From positions 1 through 39,236 of IMG/VR virus record IMGVR_UViG_3300034108_001023: 39,236 nt of DNA; one strand, given 5' to 3'. The notes under the pieces were generated by a model. The model ran no database searches, was not told where the DNA came from, and saw only the letters and a list, made by a program, of their open reading frames with translations. Positions 15,743 through 22,161 of this stretch are shown piece after piece. The stretch comes from a virus. Made by a program: the position numbers and the translations under genes. The first letter of the stretch is position 1, and the number at the start of each line of letters is the position of its first letter.

Positions 15743-16144
15743 TTAGACTATCTTCCCGCAGTGCGGGCACAGCTTGGGCATCTTGGGCTGCTTCAGGAGC
15801 ACCGGAACGCCCAGCCATTCGCAGATCTCGGAGTAGGACTTCCATCCGAATCCGGTCACCGAATGCGGGTGCAGGTGCCCCGATGCGTAAAGGCTAAGGG
15901 CCTCGTCCTTGTTCTTCACCGCCATCCGGTTGAGGACATTGAATGTGCGCGTGGTGAAGGGCCAGCCCCACTGCGCCTGAATTGCTTCCTTGGCCTTGGC
16001 CACCATGGATATCTGGCTGACCCGCTGCTTGCTCAATCCGAGCACCGCACCGATGCGGGTGATTGACTGGCCCTCGGCCCTCATCTGCATCACCTCGGGG
16101 ATAAGGTGCGTTATCTTGGAGTACTTCTTCTTCGGAGCAGTCAT
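15743..16144 (-). CDS. HTH protein with C-terminal zinc knuckle, putative regulator
   Basis: The protein has 133 residues from ATG 16144, four bases after the SSB-like stop; an in-frame ATG at 16165 is possible but overlaps the previous gene. Residues about 15-50 (EVMQMRAEGQSITRIGAVLGLSKQRVSQI) form a sigma-region-4/resolvase-like helix-turn-helix. A middle Trp/aromatic region (NALY-type helices, GFGWKSYSEICEWLGVP) may be a second DNA-binding element. The C-terminus ends CPHCGK, a Cys pair that could bind zinc. A DNA-binding regulatory role is inferred. Confidence 0.6.
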   Translation of the reverse strand: MTAPKKKYSKITHLIPEVMQMRAEGQSITRIGAVLGLSKQRVSQISMVAKAKEAIQAQWGWPFTTRTFNVLNRMAVKNKDEALSLYASGHLHPHSVTGFGWKSYSEICEWLGVPVLLKQPKMPKLCPHCGKIV

Positions 16145-16148
16145 AGAC

Positions 16149-16931
16149 TCAGTAGTTGAGGTCATCCTCTTCCTGCTTAATCTGGGCTTCCTCGTCGGCC
16201 TTGAACTTGGCCTGATACCAAACCAGCGCATTGATCAAGCGCTTGTCGTCAGCGGTCTGCTTGACCTCGGCCCGGGCCTTGGGCAGCCAGTGCTCAATCA
16301 GGCTCGTGATGCTCTCCTCGGTCAGCTCACGGAGCTCGATGCCCTTGTGCTTTCCGACGTGCACCTTGACCTTTGACGCATCGTCCGCCGGAGGTTGTCC
16401 GCCGCCGGTGGTCTTGCGGAAGCTCGAGTCCCCCGTAGCCGGCGCTGCCTTGCCCTCGGCCCCATCCTTCGCAGGACGGTCCTGCAGCCGCACCCACAGA
16501 CCGCTGGGTGCCAATGCCTCGCCGCTCTTATGGGCCATGATCAGCTTGATGTTCGCGTAGGTCTTGCTTCCGTCCTCGCTCTGCTCGTGCCCGATGACAA
16601 TGCTGGCCGGGCGCCCGAGAAGGCTCTCCAGATCCAGACTCTTGTTCTCGACGTCGGTCAGTTTGCGCCCGAACCAGTCCTTGAGGAACTTGGTGAGTGC
16701 TGCCTTCTCGTGCAGGCTGGGCACCATGGGCTTGGTGAACACCACCCAGGGCTGCACCGGGTCCCTGCTGTCGTCCTGCAGTTCGATCTCGAACGCGAAC
16801 TTGAACTTCTGCTTCACGCCGTACTGGGTTTCGTACTCCTTGAGGGGAGTCACGTCCACACAGACCGCCCGGCCCGAGAACTCGGGGCACGGCGCGAAGT
16901 CCTTCTTACCACCTGTTGCACTGATTATCAT
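16149..16931 (-). CDS. Phage ssDNA-binding-like protein with C-terminal GKHKG domain
   Basis: This 260-residue protein has ATG at 16931. The N-terminal 150 residues form a beta-rich OB-like domain (GKKDFAPCPEFSGRAVCVDVTPL, then KFKFAFEIE and RPASIVIGHEQ) of the kind found in phage single-strand-binding proteins next to exonucleases. A Pro/Ala/Gly-rich linker (about 150-185) leads to VHVGKHKGIELRELTEESITSLIEHW (GKHKG at 193-197), which resembles the small C-terminal domain of exonuclease X-type proteins. The acidic C-terminal tail (EEAQIKQEEDDLNY) is typical of SSBs that recruit partners. It probably coats ssDNA during replication and recombination. Confidence 0.62.
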   Translation of the reverse strand: MIISATGGKKDFAPCPEFSGRAVCVDVTPLKEYETQYGVKQKFKFAFEIELQDDSRDPVQPWVVFTKPMVPSLHEKAALTKFLKDWFGRKLTDVENKSLDLESLLGRPASIVIGHEQSEDGSKTYANIKLIMAHKSGEALAPSGLWVRLQDRPAKDGAEGKAAPATGDSSFRKTTGGGQPPADDASKVKVHVGKHKGIELRELTEESITSLIEHWLPKARAEVKQTADDKRLINALVWYQAKFKADEEAQIKQEEDDLNY

Positions 16932-16963
16932 GTTATCGTCTTACCTATGTTGTTGTTGTTGTG

Positions 16964-17155
16964 TTATTTCGAGGCCTGCTTTTCGACCTCGGAAAGTTGC
17001 TTTGCCATCCGTGTGTATTGGCTCCAGTACTCGGGCCAGGTGGCCTTGATTCGGTTTAGGTTCTGCTGGTCGGCCACCAAGGCAGCGGCGCCCAGTTTCC
17101 GCACAAAGCTGCCGCCGTATTCCATCATTGTCTCGATGGTCTTCTTGTCGGTCAC
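16964..17155 (-). CDS. Small conserved phage protein (63 aa)
   Basis: GTG at 17155 overlaps the preceding stop (GTGA). The protein is helical, with SFVRKLGAAALVADQQNLNRI followed by PEYWSQYTRMAK. This is a recurring pattern of short proteins in phage early operons whose role I do not know. Its gene is the last of the small-gene train before the SSB-like gene. Confidence 0.6.
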   Translation of the reverse strand: MTDKKTIETMMEYGGSFVRKLGAAALVADQQNLNRIKATWPEYWSQYTRMAKQLSEVEKQASK

Positions 17156-17301
17156 TTGGTTGCCTTTCCGCGTTTGCGCGTCCAGAAGCTGGTGAACTCC
17201 ATCTTCTTAGCCCGTGCCGCCCTGAAGGCAGCACCGACCTCTCCGCGGGCCAGCACCCGCAATCCATCCCCCTCGCGCTGTATTTCCCTGGCTGATTTCA
17301 T
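17152..17301 (-). CDS. Small basic protein (49 aa)
   Basis: ATG at 17301 overlaps the upstream stop (ATGA), and the gene ends in the start of the next one (GTGA). The protein is rich in Lys and Arg (MKSAREIQREGDGLRV... AARAKKMEF...WTRKRGKATK) and may bind nucleic acid. No family is recognised. Confidence 0.5.
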   Translation of the reverse strand: MKSAREIQREGDGLRVLARGEVGAAFRAARAKKMEFTSFWTRKRGKATK

Positions 17302-17489
17302 TGCATGATGAAGTCGAAGTTGTTCTGCCAGGTGTCGTTCAGCCGGTTGTAGGTGTCGTTCTTGATGCGCCAGGTCCGCGGGTCCCGGGTTGTCCCGCTG
17401 TGCCGGCACTTGATGCGCACATCCAAATCCTTGATAGCGATATTCCTGAGACGGTGATCAGGCGGCAGCTCGTGAAGTCTGGTGCTCAT
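17298..17489 (-). CDS. Small unknown protein (63 aa)
   Basis: ATG at 17489 overlaps the upstream stop (ATGA). The protein has Arg/Asp-rich sequence (HRLRNIAIKDLDVRIKCRHSG) and an Asn/aromatic C-terminus (YNRLNDTWQNNFDFIMQ). No domain is recognised. The start and end overlaps with its neighbours support translation. Confidence 0.5.
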   Translation of the reverse strand: MSTRLHELPPDHRLRNIAIKDLDVRIKCRHSGTTRDPRTWRIKNDTYNRLNDTWQNNFDFIMQ

Positions 17490-17731
17490 GCTCGGAATTT
17501 CAGGCCCTCGACCAGGCTGATGCAGGTGTCCAAGATTTCGCGCTGGTGCTGCAGTGCTTCGAGTTTTTGCGCTCGGAGCTCCTCAATCTGCCGCAGTGCC
17601 TCGGCTAGGCCGGCCTCAAGTCCGCGGGCGAACTGAGCGGGGCAGACCTCGTTCGCCGGATAGGTGTGCACAACCTCGTCCCGGTTGATAGTGAATGCGA
17701 CGGCGTCGACCATCGGTGTAGGTGGTTTCAT
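17486..17731 (-). CDS. Small coiled-coil protein (81 aa)
   Basis: ATG at 17731 lies four bases after the previous stop. The N-terminus is beta-like (AVAFTINRDEVVHTYPANEV). The C-terminal half is a Leu/Glu/Arg/Gln heptad-type helix (FARGLEAGLAEALRQIEEL, then a Lys/Gln-rich stretch). This layout recurs in other genes of the train and suggests oligomerisation. The function is unknown. Confidence 0.5.
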   Translation of the reverse strand: MKPPTPMVDAVAFTINRDEVVHTYPANEVCPAQFARGLEAGLAEALRQIEELRAQKLEALQHQREILDTCISLVEGLKFRA

Positions 17732-17735
17732 AGTT

Positions 17736-17960
17736 TTACGGCTTCAAATCCCTGCATTGCTTGATCGCGTCGTCGATTGCCTTACGCAGCACGGTCCACT
17801 CCTCTGGGTTGATGCTGACTTTACCATGGCCATCAGCAGATTGACTGACCTCGACGTACTCACCGCCGCCTTCATCGACGATCTCGATGTCGGTGCATTC
17901 TATGGAAAGCATATGGTCATCGGTGGGTGACAGCACCCATTTGATCGGTCGCAGTTTCAT
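17736..17960 (-). CDS. Small acidic unknown protein (74 aa)
   Basis: ATG at 17960 overlaps the upstream stop (ATGA). An in-frame start at 17975 would overlap more and is less likely. The sequence is acidic and beta-rich (MLSIECTDIEIVDEGGGEYVEV) with a C-terminal helix (EWTVLRKAIDDAIKQCRDL). No family is recognised. Confidence 0.5.
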   Translation of the reverse strand: MKLRPIKWVLSPTDDHMLSIECTDIEIVDEGGGEYVEVSQSADGHGKVSINPEEWTVLRKAIDDAIKQCRDLKP

Positions 17961-18172
17961 CGTCCCTCCAACCATTTCTTGAGGTCTTGCAGTTCTGCCT
18001 CCTTGAGTTCCAGTTCCTTGATCCGCTTGTTGGCTCCGGCTAGTTGCCGCTCAAGCTGTTTTGCGAAGCCAGCCTTCACGAAGTGCTGGAACGCCACGGT
18101 GACAACCGGCTGTCGGTCTGTGCGCGGGGTTTTACTGACGACCATTTTGTTGGCGTTAACAAGATGGCTCAC
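17957..18172 (-). CDS. Small coiled-coil protein with TPRTD-type motif (71 aa)
   Basis: GTG at 18172 overlaps the stop of the upstream gene (GTGA), inside the direct repeat at 18167-18191. The N-terminus has VVSKTPRTDRQPVV, a motif I associate with short accessory proteins of environmental phages. The rest is a long charged helix (AKQLERQLAGANKRIKELEL...LQDLKKWLEGR). The function is unknown. Confidence 0.55.
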   Translation of the reverse strand: MSHLVNANKMVVSKTPRTDRQPVVTVAFQHFVKAGFAKQLERQLAGANKRIKELELKEAELQDLKKWLEGR

Positions 18173-18191
18173 AGCTTGGCCTCCTTGGCTT
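18167..18191. repeat. 25-bp direct repeat, copy A
   Basis: This is identical over 25 bases to 18397-18421 (230 bp apart). It begins GCTCACAGCTTGGCC on the plus strand and ends CTTGGCTT. On the coding strand it spans the shared C-terminal KEAKL codons, the stop and the GTGAGC start of the next gene. The flanking bases differ on both sides. Confidence 0.9.
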
Positions 18192-18402
18192 TGTTTCTAT
18201 TTTGATTGATGAAGCTAATTGGATTTGCTGAAAGCGTCTGCTTACCGCAATGGATGCATTTCCATTTTCTTTTAACATTGAATGCAACGTCCCAGTGAGA
18301 ATGTGAGCCATGGAAACTGTCGTTTAGCGGTTGCCAATAATGAGAACACGCAATTCCAAGAAACCGTTTGAGTATCTTTCCAATACAATTCATTGCGCTC
18401 AC
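18169..18402 (-). CDS. AT-rich accessory gene between 25-bp direct repeats, zinc-knuckle protein
   Basis: The protein has 77 residues from GTG 18402 (GTGA overlap) or 74 from ATG 18393. It has a Cys pair in KWKCIHCGKQTL plus CSHYW and several His residues (FHGSHSHW), suggesting metal binding. Its base composition is clearly more AT-rich than neighbouring genes. The gene lies between two copies of a 25-bp repeat, each of which encodes the same C-terminal AKEAKL and the following GTGA. So the insertion preserved coupling both upstream and downstream. It looks like a recently acquired moron-type gene. The function is unknown. Confidence 0.6.
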   Translation of the reverse strand: MSAMNCIGKILKRFLGIACSHYWQPLNDSFHGSHSHWDVAFNVKRKWKCIHCGKQTLSANPISFINQNRNKAKEAKL

Positions 18403-18421
18403 AGCTTGGCCTCCTTGGCTT
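18397..18421. repeat. 25-bp direct repeat, copy B
   Basis: This is the second copy of the repeat at 18167-18191. It covers the end of the coiled-coil gene at 18399-18797 and the GTG start of the AT-rich gene. The pair brackets that gene exactly. Confidence 0.9.
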
Positions 18422-18797
18422 CTGTCCAAATTCTCACTCGGGCCGCATATTCAAAGGGGTAGATTGCTTCATCCCCACCCTCCTCCAGCCGCTTGATGCG
18501 TTCCAGAAGCCTCGGCACCTCGCGCATGATGACGACACGTTGAGACTCGCCAAGCTGTCCACCAAGCATCGTTGAAATAGCGTTCGCATCCCACTCGCGC
18601 TCCACGGCCATCGCGGAGTCCTTCCAGTCCTCCAGCCGCTTGATGCGGTCTTGAAGCCGCAGGTTTGCTTCATCCAACAATTGCTGCTGACGGATGATTG
18701 TATTGGACGCGGTAAGTTCGCGTTCCAACCTCCTGCACAGCATCCCCAGATCGGCTATGTTGTGAGGAGTCGAGTCTGATATTGGGGTGTCGTTCAT
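18399..18797 (-). CDS. Coiled-coil accessory protein (132 aa)
   Basis: ATG at 18797 overlaps the upstream stop (ATGA). After MNDTPISDSTPHN the protein is nearly all charged helix (CRRLERELTASNTIIRQQQ, ANLRLQDRIKRLEDWKDSAM, VPRLLERIKRLEEGGDE). Two IKRLE-type segments look like internal repeats. The C-terminus AKEAKL is shared with the inserted downstream gene because of the direct repeat. The role is unknown. Confidence 0.6.
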   Translation of the reverse strand: MNDTPISDSTPHNIADLGMLCRRLERELTASNTIIRQQQLLDEANLRLQDRIKRLEDWKDSAMAVEREWDANAISTMLGGQLGESQRVVIMREVPRLLERIKRLEEGGDEAIYPFEYAARVRIWTEAKEAKL

Positions 18798-19045
18798 TTC
18801 GCCTCCCTCGCTTTGAGCATTGCGTCGGCTGCTTTGTACGCATCTGAAGCCGCTTTATTCCACGCATCTTCGCCGTCGTAATAGCCAACATCGATTGACT
18901 GTGATGCTAGGTTCCCCTGCAACGCAGCCGCCGCGAAGTAGTCGCGCATTGAAATACCATGGTAATTGATTGCTGGAGTAATTCCGTCCCATTGCGTTGT
19001 ATGTGGAAACGCCGGTCCTCCGTCGTTGATTGGTTGGTTGGTCAT
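18794..19045 (-). CDS. Small conserved phage protein, GPAFP type (83 aa)
   Basis: ATG at 19045 overlaps the upstream stop. The pattern NDGGPAFPHTTQWD...GISMRDYFAAAALQG is a family I recognise from many phage early regions, where it is left as hypothetical. A helical, Ala-rich C-terminus follows (KAASDAYKAADAMLKAREAK). No activity is known to me. Confidence 0.65.
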   Translation of the reverse strand: MTNQPINDGGPAFPHTTQWDGITPAINYHGISMRDYFAAAALQGNLASQSIDVGYYDGEDAWNKAASDAYKAADAMLKAREAK

Positions 19046-19278
19046 TTGTTGTTTCTCCCATGCTCAATGATTGCCTGCACACCGCGCCGGCTGCACCCGA
19101 CAGCCCGTGCGATCTGTTCCCGGCTAGATCCGTTGTCCCACATCCGCCAAGCCAGACCAGAGTCGAAGGCCTCGACCGCCTGCGCTAGGTTGCGAGACAT
19201 CATCCGCGGCTTCACCTCGGACTGCTCTGGGTACGTCAGCCAGCCAGCGGCCACGGCCTTGCCCATGTCGATCTTCAC
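19042..19278 (-). CDS. Small HTH protein (78 aa), paralogue of the gene at 9894-10220
   Basis: GTG at 19278 overlaps the upstream stop (GTGA). An in-frame ATG four codons later is an alternative. The HTH is clear (WRMWDNGSSREQIARAVGCSRRGVQAIIEHG). The N-terminal AVAAGWLTYPEQ matches RGWLSYPKD of the protein at 9894-10220, and the two proteins share architecture. It is likely a DNA-binding regulator or nucleoid-type protein. Confidence 0.6.
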   Translation of the reverse strand: MKIDMGKAVAAGWLTYPEQSEVKPRMMSRNLAQAVEAFDSGLAWRMWDNGSSREQIARAVGCSRRGVQAIIEHGRNNK

Positions 19279-19466
19279 TTGAGCCCCTCCAGCTTCTCAA
19301 TGCGTTGCTGCATCTCCCGGATCACGTCGCAAAGCCCGATAATCGTTGTCCCAGTGCCATCGAGTCTCTTCCCTGTCTTGCCGGTGATTTCCAAACCACG
19401 GCGCTGCGCATCAAGCGCAATGGCTCGCCACGGGTCGTCGATGAAGTCTGAAATCTTGACGCTCAT
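19275..19466 (-). CDS. Small unknown protein (63 aa)
   Basis: ATG at 19466 overlaps the RuvC-like stop (ATGA). The sequence starts MSVKISDFIDDPWRAIALDAQRRGL and ends with a short charged helix (REMQQRIEKLEGLK). No domain is recognised. Overlaps at both ends support expression. Confidence 0.55.
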   Translation of the reverse strand: MSVKISDFIDDPWRAIALDAQRRGLEITGKTGKRLDGTGTTIIGLCDVIREMQQRIEKLEGLK

Positions 19467-19918
19467 TTCAACCCCTCCGCAATCATGGCGTGTTCCAGGA
19501 TGAGCACAGCGTCCGACGTCTTCAGCGTGATCAGGATGCCTGGCTGTCGCTGCTGGGCCAGTTGCTTCAGGTGCGCCTTCCACTTGGTTCCATGGGTCGC
19601 CTTGTTTCCAGCCGAGATCGTCTTCTGCCAGCGCTGCGGGGTGACCTCGATCATCCGCAAGTTCATAGAAGCAATCAGGCCGTGCAGGAACCCGACGTTG
19701 TAGCCGAAGTTAAACATCGCTGACCCCGGTGCTCCCTTGCCGCCCACGTAGCCTCCGACCTTCTCGATGTAGACGACGTCGCTCTGTGCCAGCCAGTTGA
19801 TCAGCACATCTCGGATGTCGCCGTCTGTGTCCGGCATCGGTTCGACGATCACGCGGCCATTGGCAAAGTGCGCGATGCCACCGCTTGCGCCGGGGTCGAT
19901 AGCTAGGATGCGTTTCAC
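19463..19918 (-). CDS. RuvC-like Holliday junction resolvase
   Basis: The protein has 151 residues from GTG 19918, which overlaps the upstream stop (GTGA). A TTG at 19939 is an alternative. The RNase H-like fold is marked by ILAIDPGASGGIA (D8), VVYIEKV (E52) and the C-terminal TSDAVLILEHA (D136), with basic residues around KATHGTKWKAHLK. These match the catalytic acidic positions of RuvC family resolvases. It would cut branched recombination or replication intermediates, for example before packaging. There is no T7-type endonuclease I in the window, so this may fill that role. Confidence 0.82.
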   Translation of the reverse strand: MKRILAIDPGASGGIAHFANGRVIVEPMPDTDGDIRDVLINWLAQSDVVYIEKVGGYVGGKGAPGSAMFNFGYNVGFLHGLIASMNLRMIEVTPQRWQKTISAGNKATHGTKWKAHLKQLAQQRQPGILITLKTSDAVLILEHAMIAEGLK

Positions 19919-20052
19919 TTTGCCGCCTTTCTCAGCCAAGCCTGAATCGCCTTGTCGGCCACGGCCTGCAGTTTTAGGCCTGCCTGTAGACAGTAGCTAC
20001 GCAGGGCTTTGTGGGTTTCTGTGCTCACGTTTACGGTTTTCGGTTTAGTCAT
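19915..20052 (-). CDS. Small ribbon-helix-helix-like protein (45 aa)
   Basis: ATG at 20052 overlaps the endolysin stop (ATGA), and the gene ends by GTGA overlap with the resolvase. The sequence KTVNVSTETHKALRSYCLQAGLKLQAVADKAIQAWL has the strand-helix-helix pattern of MetJ/Arc-type DNA-binding proteins. Its length fits one RHH unit, which would act as a dimer. A repressor role is inferred. Confidence 0.6.
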   Translation of the reverse strand: MTKPKTVNVSTETHKALRSYCLQAGLKLQAVADKAIQAWLRKAAK

Positions 20053-20378
20053 TTGAGATGCTTCTTCACCTTGGCCCAGTACGCCTCGGTGGCAGGCTTG
20101 CGGTCGCCGGTGGGACCCCCATTCCAACGACGGGCGAGCTGCTCGGTGCTGCAGTTCTTCCCGTAGTGCTTCAGGTAGGCCTCACACACTGCCCGGGCTT
20201 GAGCGCGGTTGGTCATCTGCTGCCACTGGTAGTGACTGCCGGTGATCCGATTCACATCGAGCACAACGGCCTTGTGGATCTGCAGCGGCCCGATGGCCTT
20301 GCCGTTGTCGCCGATTGCCATGTCGTTGCCTGAGCTTTCGACGATGATCAGAGCGGTGATGAGGTTGGAGAGGTTCAT
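20049..20378 (-). CDS. Lytic transglycosylase-like endolysin
   Basis: The protein has 109 residues from ATG 20378. It has the SLT-type lysozyme fold signature: IIVESSGNDMA with likely catalytic E14, GKAIGPLQIHK, and a C-terminal ARRWNGGPTGD. It has no signal peptide or membrane segment, so release through a holin is expected, and holin-like genes lie near 39 kb. It would cleave the glycan strand of peptidoglycan at the end of infection. It is coupled to the RHH-like gene. Confidence 0.8.
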   Translation of the reverse strand: MNLSNLITALIIVESSGNDMAIGDNGKAIGPLQIHKAVVLDVNRITGSHYQWQQMTNRAQARAVCEAYLKHYGKNCSTEQLARRWNGGPTGDRKPATEAYWAKVKKHLK

Positions 20379-20386
20379 GGCTGAGA

Positions 20387-20611
20387 TTAAGCGGCCAACA
20401 TTGCGCGAATCGCCCGGTGCTGGTTGAGATAAGCATCCTCAATTTCTTGCATTAATCCGTTAGCGGACTGATAGGCGGTCATGGTGTCTGAGTCGCGATT
20501 CGCTTTGCGGGCGAGAGCTTTTTGTTGAGAAACCGCAGAACCGTAGGCGGCATCAAGTTCTGATGCGGTTTTGATGCTCGGGATCATAGCGAGGATTTCG
20601 GAGATGTTCAT
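20387..20611 (-). CDS. Small helical protein (74 aa)
   Basis: ATG at 20611 gives a helical, Ala/Gln-rich protein (MNISEILAMIPSIKTASELDAAYGSAVSQQ...QSANGLMQEIEDAYLNQHRAIRAMLA). Its stop is eight bases before the endolysin start. An upstream in-frame start exists at 20707 but would span the intergenic hairpin. The function is unknown. Confidence 0.55.
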   Translation of the reverse strand: MNISEILAMIPSIKTASELDAAYGSAVSQQKALARKANRDSDTMTAYQSANGLMQEIEDAYLNQHRAIRAMLAA

Positions 20612-20698
20612 TTTGATTCGATAGATGTTGAAATTGTGCGCGTTGACCAGTCGCGCCCCTGGTGCTCCGTATTCCTCACGAGCCGGATGGGGTGATTG

Positions 20699-20715
20699 AG
20701 GGCTCACCCAGCCCT
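20699..20715. terminator. Small hairpin, 6-bp stem
   Basis: AGGGCT-CACCC-AGCCCT forms a short GC-rich stem eight bases past the gene ending at 20724, within the 112-base gap before the next start. No U-tract follows in the transcribed direction, so a terminator role is weakly supported. Confidence 0.35.
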
Positions 20716-20723
20716 ATAAACAG

Positions 20724-21056
20724 TTATGGTGCGATGATTCCAAAAGAGACGTCGTAATCGGCATCGTAAGGCCCGCACAGCTTGGCGACCTTTTCCTGAG
20801 CAGCCTCACGGCTCGGATAAGCGCAAACGAAAGCGGTAAAAGTACCAGCGAAAGCATCGGTTGCCTTGCAGTACTGCGGGAATTCCTTAACCACAACGAA
20901 CAGCCCAAGGGCCAATGCGCGGTTGATGTTGGCACGATCAGGGGCTGCCTTGTCAGCGACCGACAACCGGGCTTCAAACAGGCAGTTCTGCAGTTCGCTG
21001 CAGGCACCGGCCTCGTGTTCGTAGTGCTCTTGTTCCTGAAGTATTGCGTTGCTCAT
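20724..21056 (-). CDS. Unknown protein (110 aa)
   Basis: ATG at 21056 follows a 131-base non-coding gap, so it may be the first gene of its own transcript. The N-terminus is Glu/His-rich (ILQEQEHYEHEAGACSELQNCL). The middle has hydrophobic strands (ALALGLFVVVKEFPQY, FTAFVCAYPSREAA). It has four Cys and no recognisable motif. Confidence 0.55.
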   Translation of the reverse strand: MSNAILQEQEHYEHEAGACSELQNCLFEARLSVADKAAPDRANINRALALGLFVVVKEFPQYCKATDAFAGTFTAFVCAYPSREAAQEKVAKLCGPYDADYDVSFGIIAP

Positions 21057-21119
21057 GGTGTTTTGCTTTCGACTTGATTGGACCGACGGCCGTCAAGTTG
21101 CCACAGAGGCAGACATGAG

Positions 21120-21147
21120 TCTACAGAGAAAACCTTTTTTCTGTAGA
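21120..21147. repeat. Inverted repeat with ~12-bp stem in an intergenic gap
   Basis: TCTACAGAGAAA pairs with TTTTTTCTGTAGA, loop about four bases, with seven perfect outer pairs. It lies alone in the 131-base gap 21057-21187. Only the plus-strand reading is followed by T residues (ATTTTGG), while all genes here are on the minus strand. It could be an operator, attenuator or transcript end. Confidence 0.55.
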
Positions 21148-21187
21148 TTTTGGAGAAAACCCAATGTTTACGCGGGTCAAACAGTGG

Positions 21188-21370
21188 TCACTTTTCTGCG
21201 AGCGCAGCGAACTTCAGGAAGAACTCGGCCTTCGGTCTGATGTGAATCGTGCCTGTCGACAGGCGCCGATAGACGATTGCCTGGCGTTTGGTCTCGGCCA
21301 ACCTGAGCTCGGCCTCGGGATGCAGCACCTCGACCTCAATCGCCGGGTTGGATCGGTTGCGGTAGGTCAT
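21188..21370 (-). CDS. Small unknown protein (60 aa)
   Basis: ATG at 21370 overlaps the upstream stop (ATGA). The sequence is basic and beta-rich (MTYRNRSNPAIEVEVLHPEAELRLAETKRQAIVYRR). A longer in-frame reading to 21610 overlaps the previous gene and is unlikely. No family is recognised. Confidence 0.5.
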   Translation of the reverse strand: MTYRNRSNPAIEVEVLHPEAELRLAETKRQAIVYRRLSTGTIHIRPKAEFFLKFAALAEK

Positions 21371-21627
21371 GGCCAGGCGGTGTAGACCACGGTGCCCTGG
21401 CCATTGGCGTCGACCAGCTCGACAGCGTTGACGCCGCGGAGCTTTCCCAGTGCTGCCAAGAGCTGCGTGTCGTTGTTCGCTTGCGCGATGCAGGTCGACA
21501 CGATGTCCGCGTCGTCGTAGGAGGCCGATAGGTTCTCCTTGGTGCGGTCGCGCCAGACGCGCACCACTCGACCGTTGGAGAGGTTGACGCGCCGCATTGA
21601 TTCGACGCACGGGAAGGTATGTTTCAT
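21367..21627 (-). CDS. Small unknown protein (86 aa)
   Basis: ATG at 21627, six bases after the fibre-head gene stop. The sequence has a Cys/Arg N-terminus (MKHTFPCVESMRRVNLSNGRVVRVWRD) and an alpha/beta middle (DIVSTCIAQANNDTQLLAALGKL). It ends by ATGA overlap with the next gene. The function is unknown. Confidence 0.5.
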   Translation of the reverse strand: MKHTFPCVESMRRVNLSNGRVVRVWRDRTKENLSASYDDADIVSTCIAQANNDTQLLAALGKLRGVNAVELVDANGQGTVVYTAWP

Positions 21628-21633
21628 GCAGAT

Positions 21634-22161
21634 TTACCGATGGGCGATATGGAGATCGACCACATCCAGAATGGTGTAAATTTCAATGTCGCCGGTATTC
21701 GTAGCAACGCCAAGTCCATCAGGGCTTTTCGCCTGCTGGGCGTAGTAGTCGAGCCGGTAGGTGTTTGTCTTGTGCGGCTGGATGCGCTCGGTCTGGTACA
21801 AATAGGCGTTGGTCTGGTTGTAGACGTAGGTGCTGACCGAGTAGCCGACCAGCGTGTTGTTGGTCACGTCCCAGATGCGCGTGCGGGTGCCATGTGTCGC
21901 ATGGAATGGGCTGATGACGCGGATCTGGTACTCGCCTGCCTCGACCGTGAACTGGTTGTTCGCAAGGCTTGTGATGATGCCATACGGGTCGCTGTGGATC
22001 TCATTCAGCGTGCGGGTTGTCCAAGTGTTTGCCACCGAGGCACCGCCGTCGACCCCAGTCGCCTTCTGGTCCTGCAGGGTCGCAATACGCAGCACCAAGG
22101 CATCGACGTCCTTCCTGAGCTTGTTGATCAGGCTGGTGCTGGTCTGTGAATCGTAGCTCAT
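21634..22161 (-). CDS. Fibre/receptor-binding protein with TNF/C1q-like domain
   Basis: The protein has 175 residues from ATG 22161, overlapping the stop of the giant gene (ATGA). A short coiled coil (INKLRKDVDALVLRIATLQDQ) precedes a jelly-roll-like C-terminal domain: AGEYQIRVISPFHATHGTRTRIWDV, then YQTERIQPHKTNTYRLDYYAQQ and a GLGVATNTGDIEIYTILDVVDL ending. This pattern is common at the tip of phage tail appendages. It would trimerise through the coil and bind the host surface or cap a fibre. It lies right after the injected-type proteins, the place where T7 carries gene 17 (the tail fibre). Confidence 0.72.
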   Translation of the reverse strand: MSYDSQTSTSLINKLRKDVDALVLRIATLQDQKATGVDGGASVANTWTTRTLNEIHSDPYGIITSLANNQFTVEAGEYQIRVISPFHATHGTRTRIWDVTNNTLVGYSVSTYVYNQTNAYLYQTERIQPHKTNTYRLDYYAQQAKSPDGLGVATNTGDIEIYTILDVVDLHIAHR

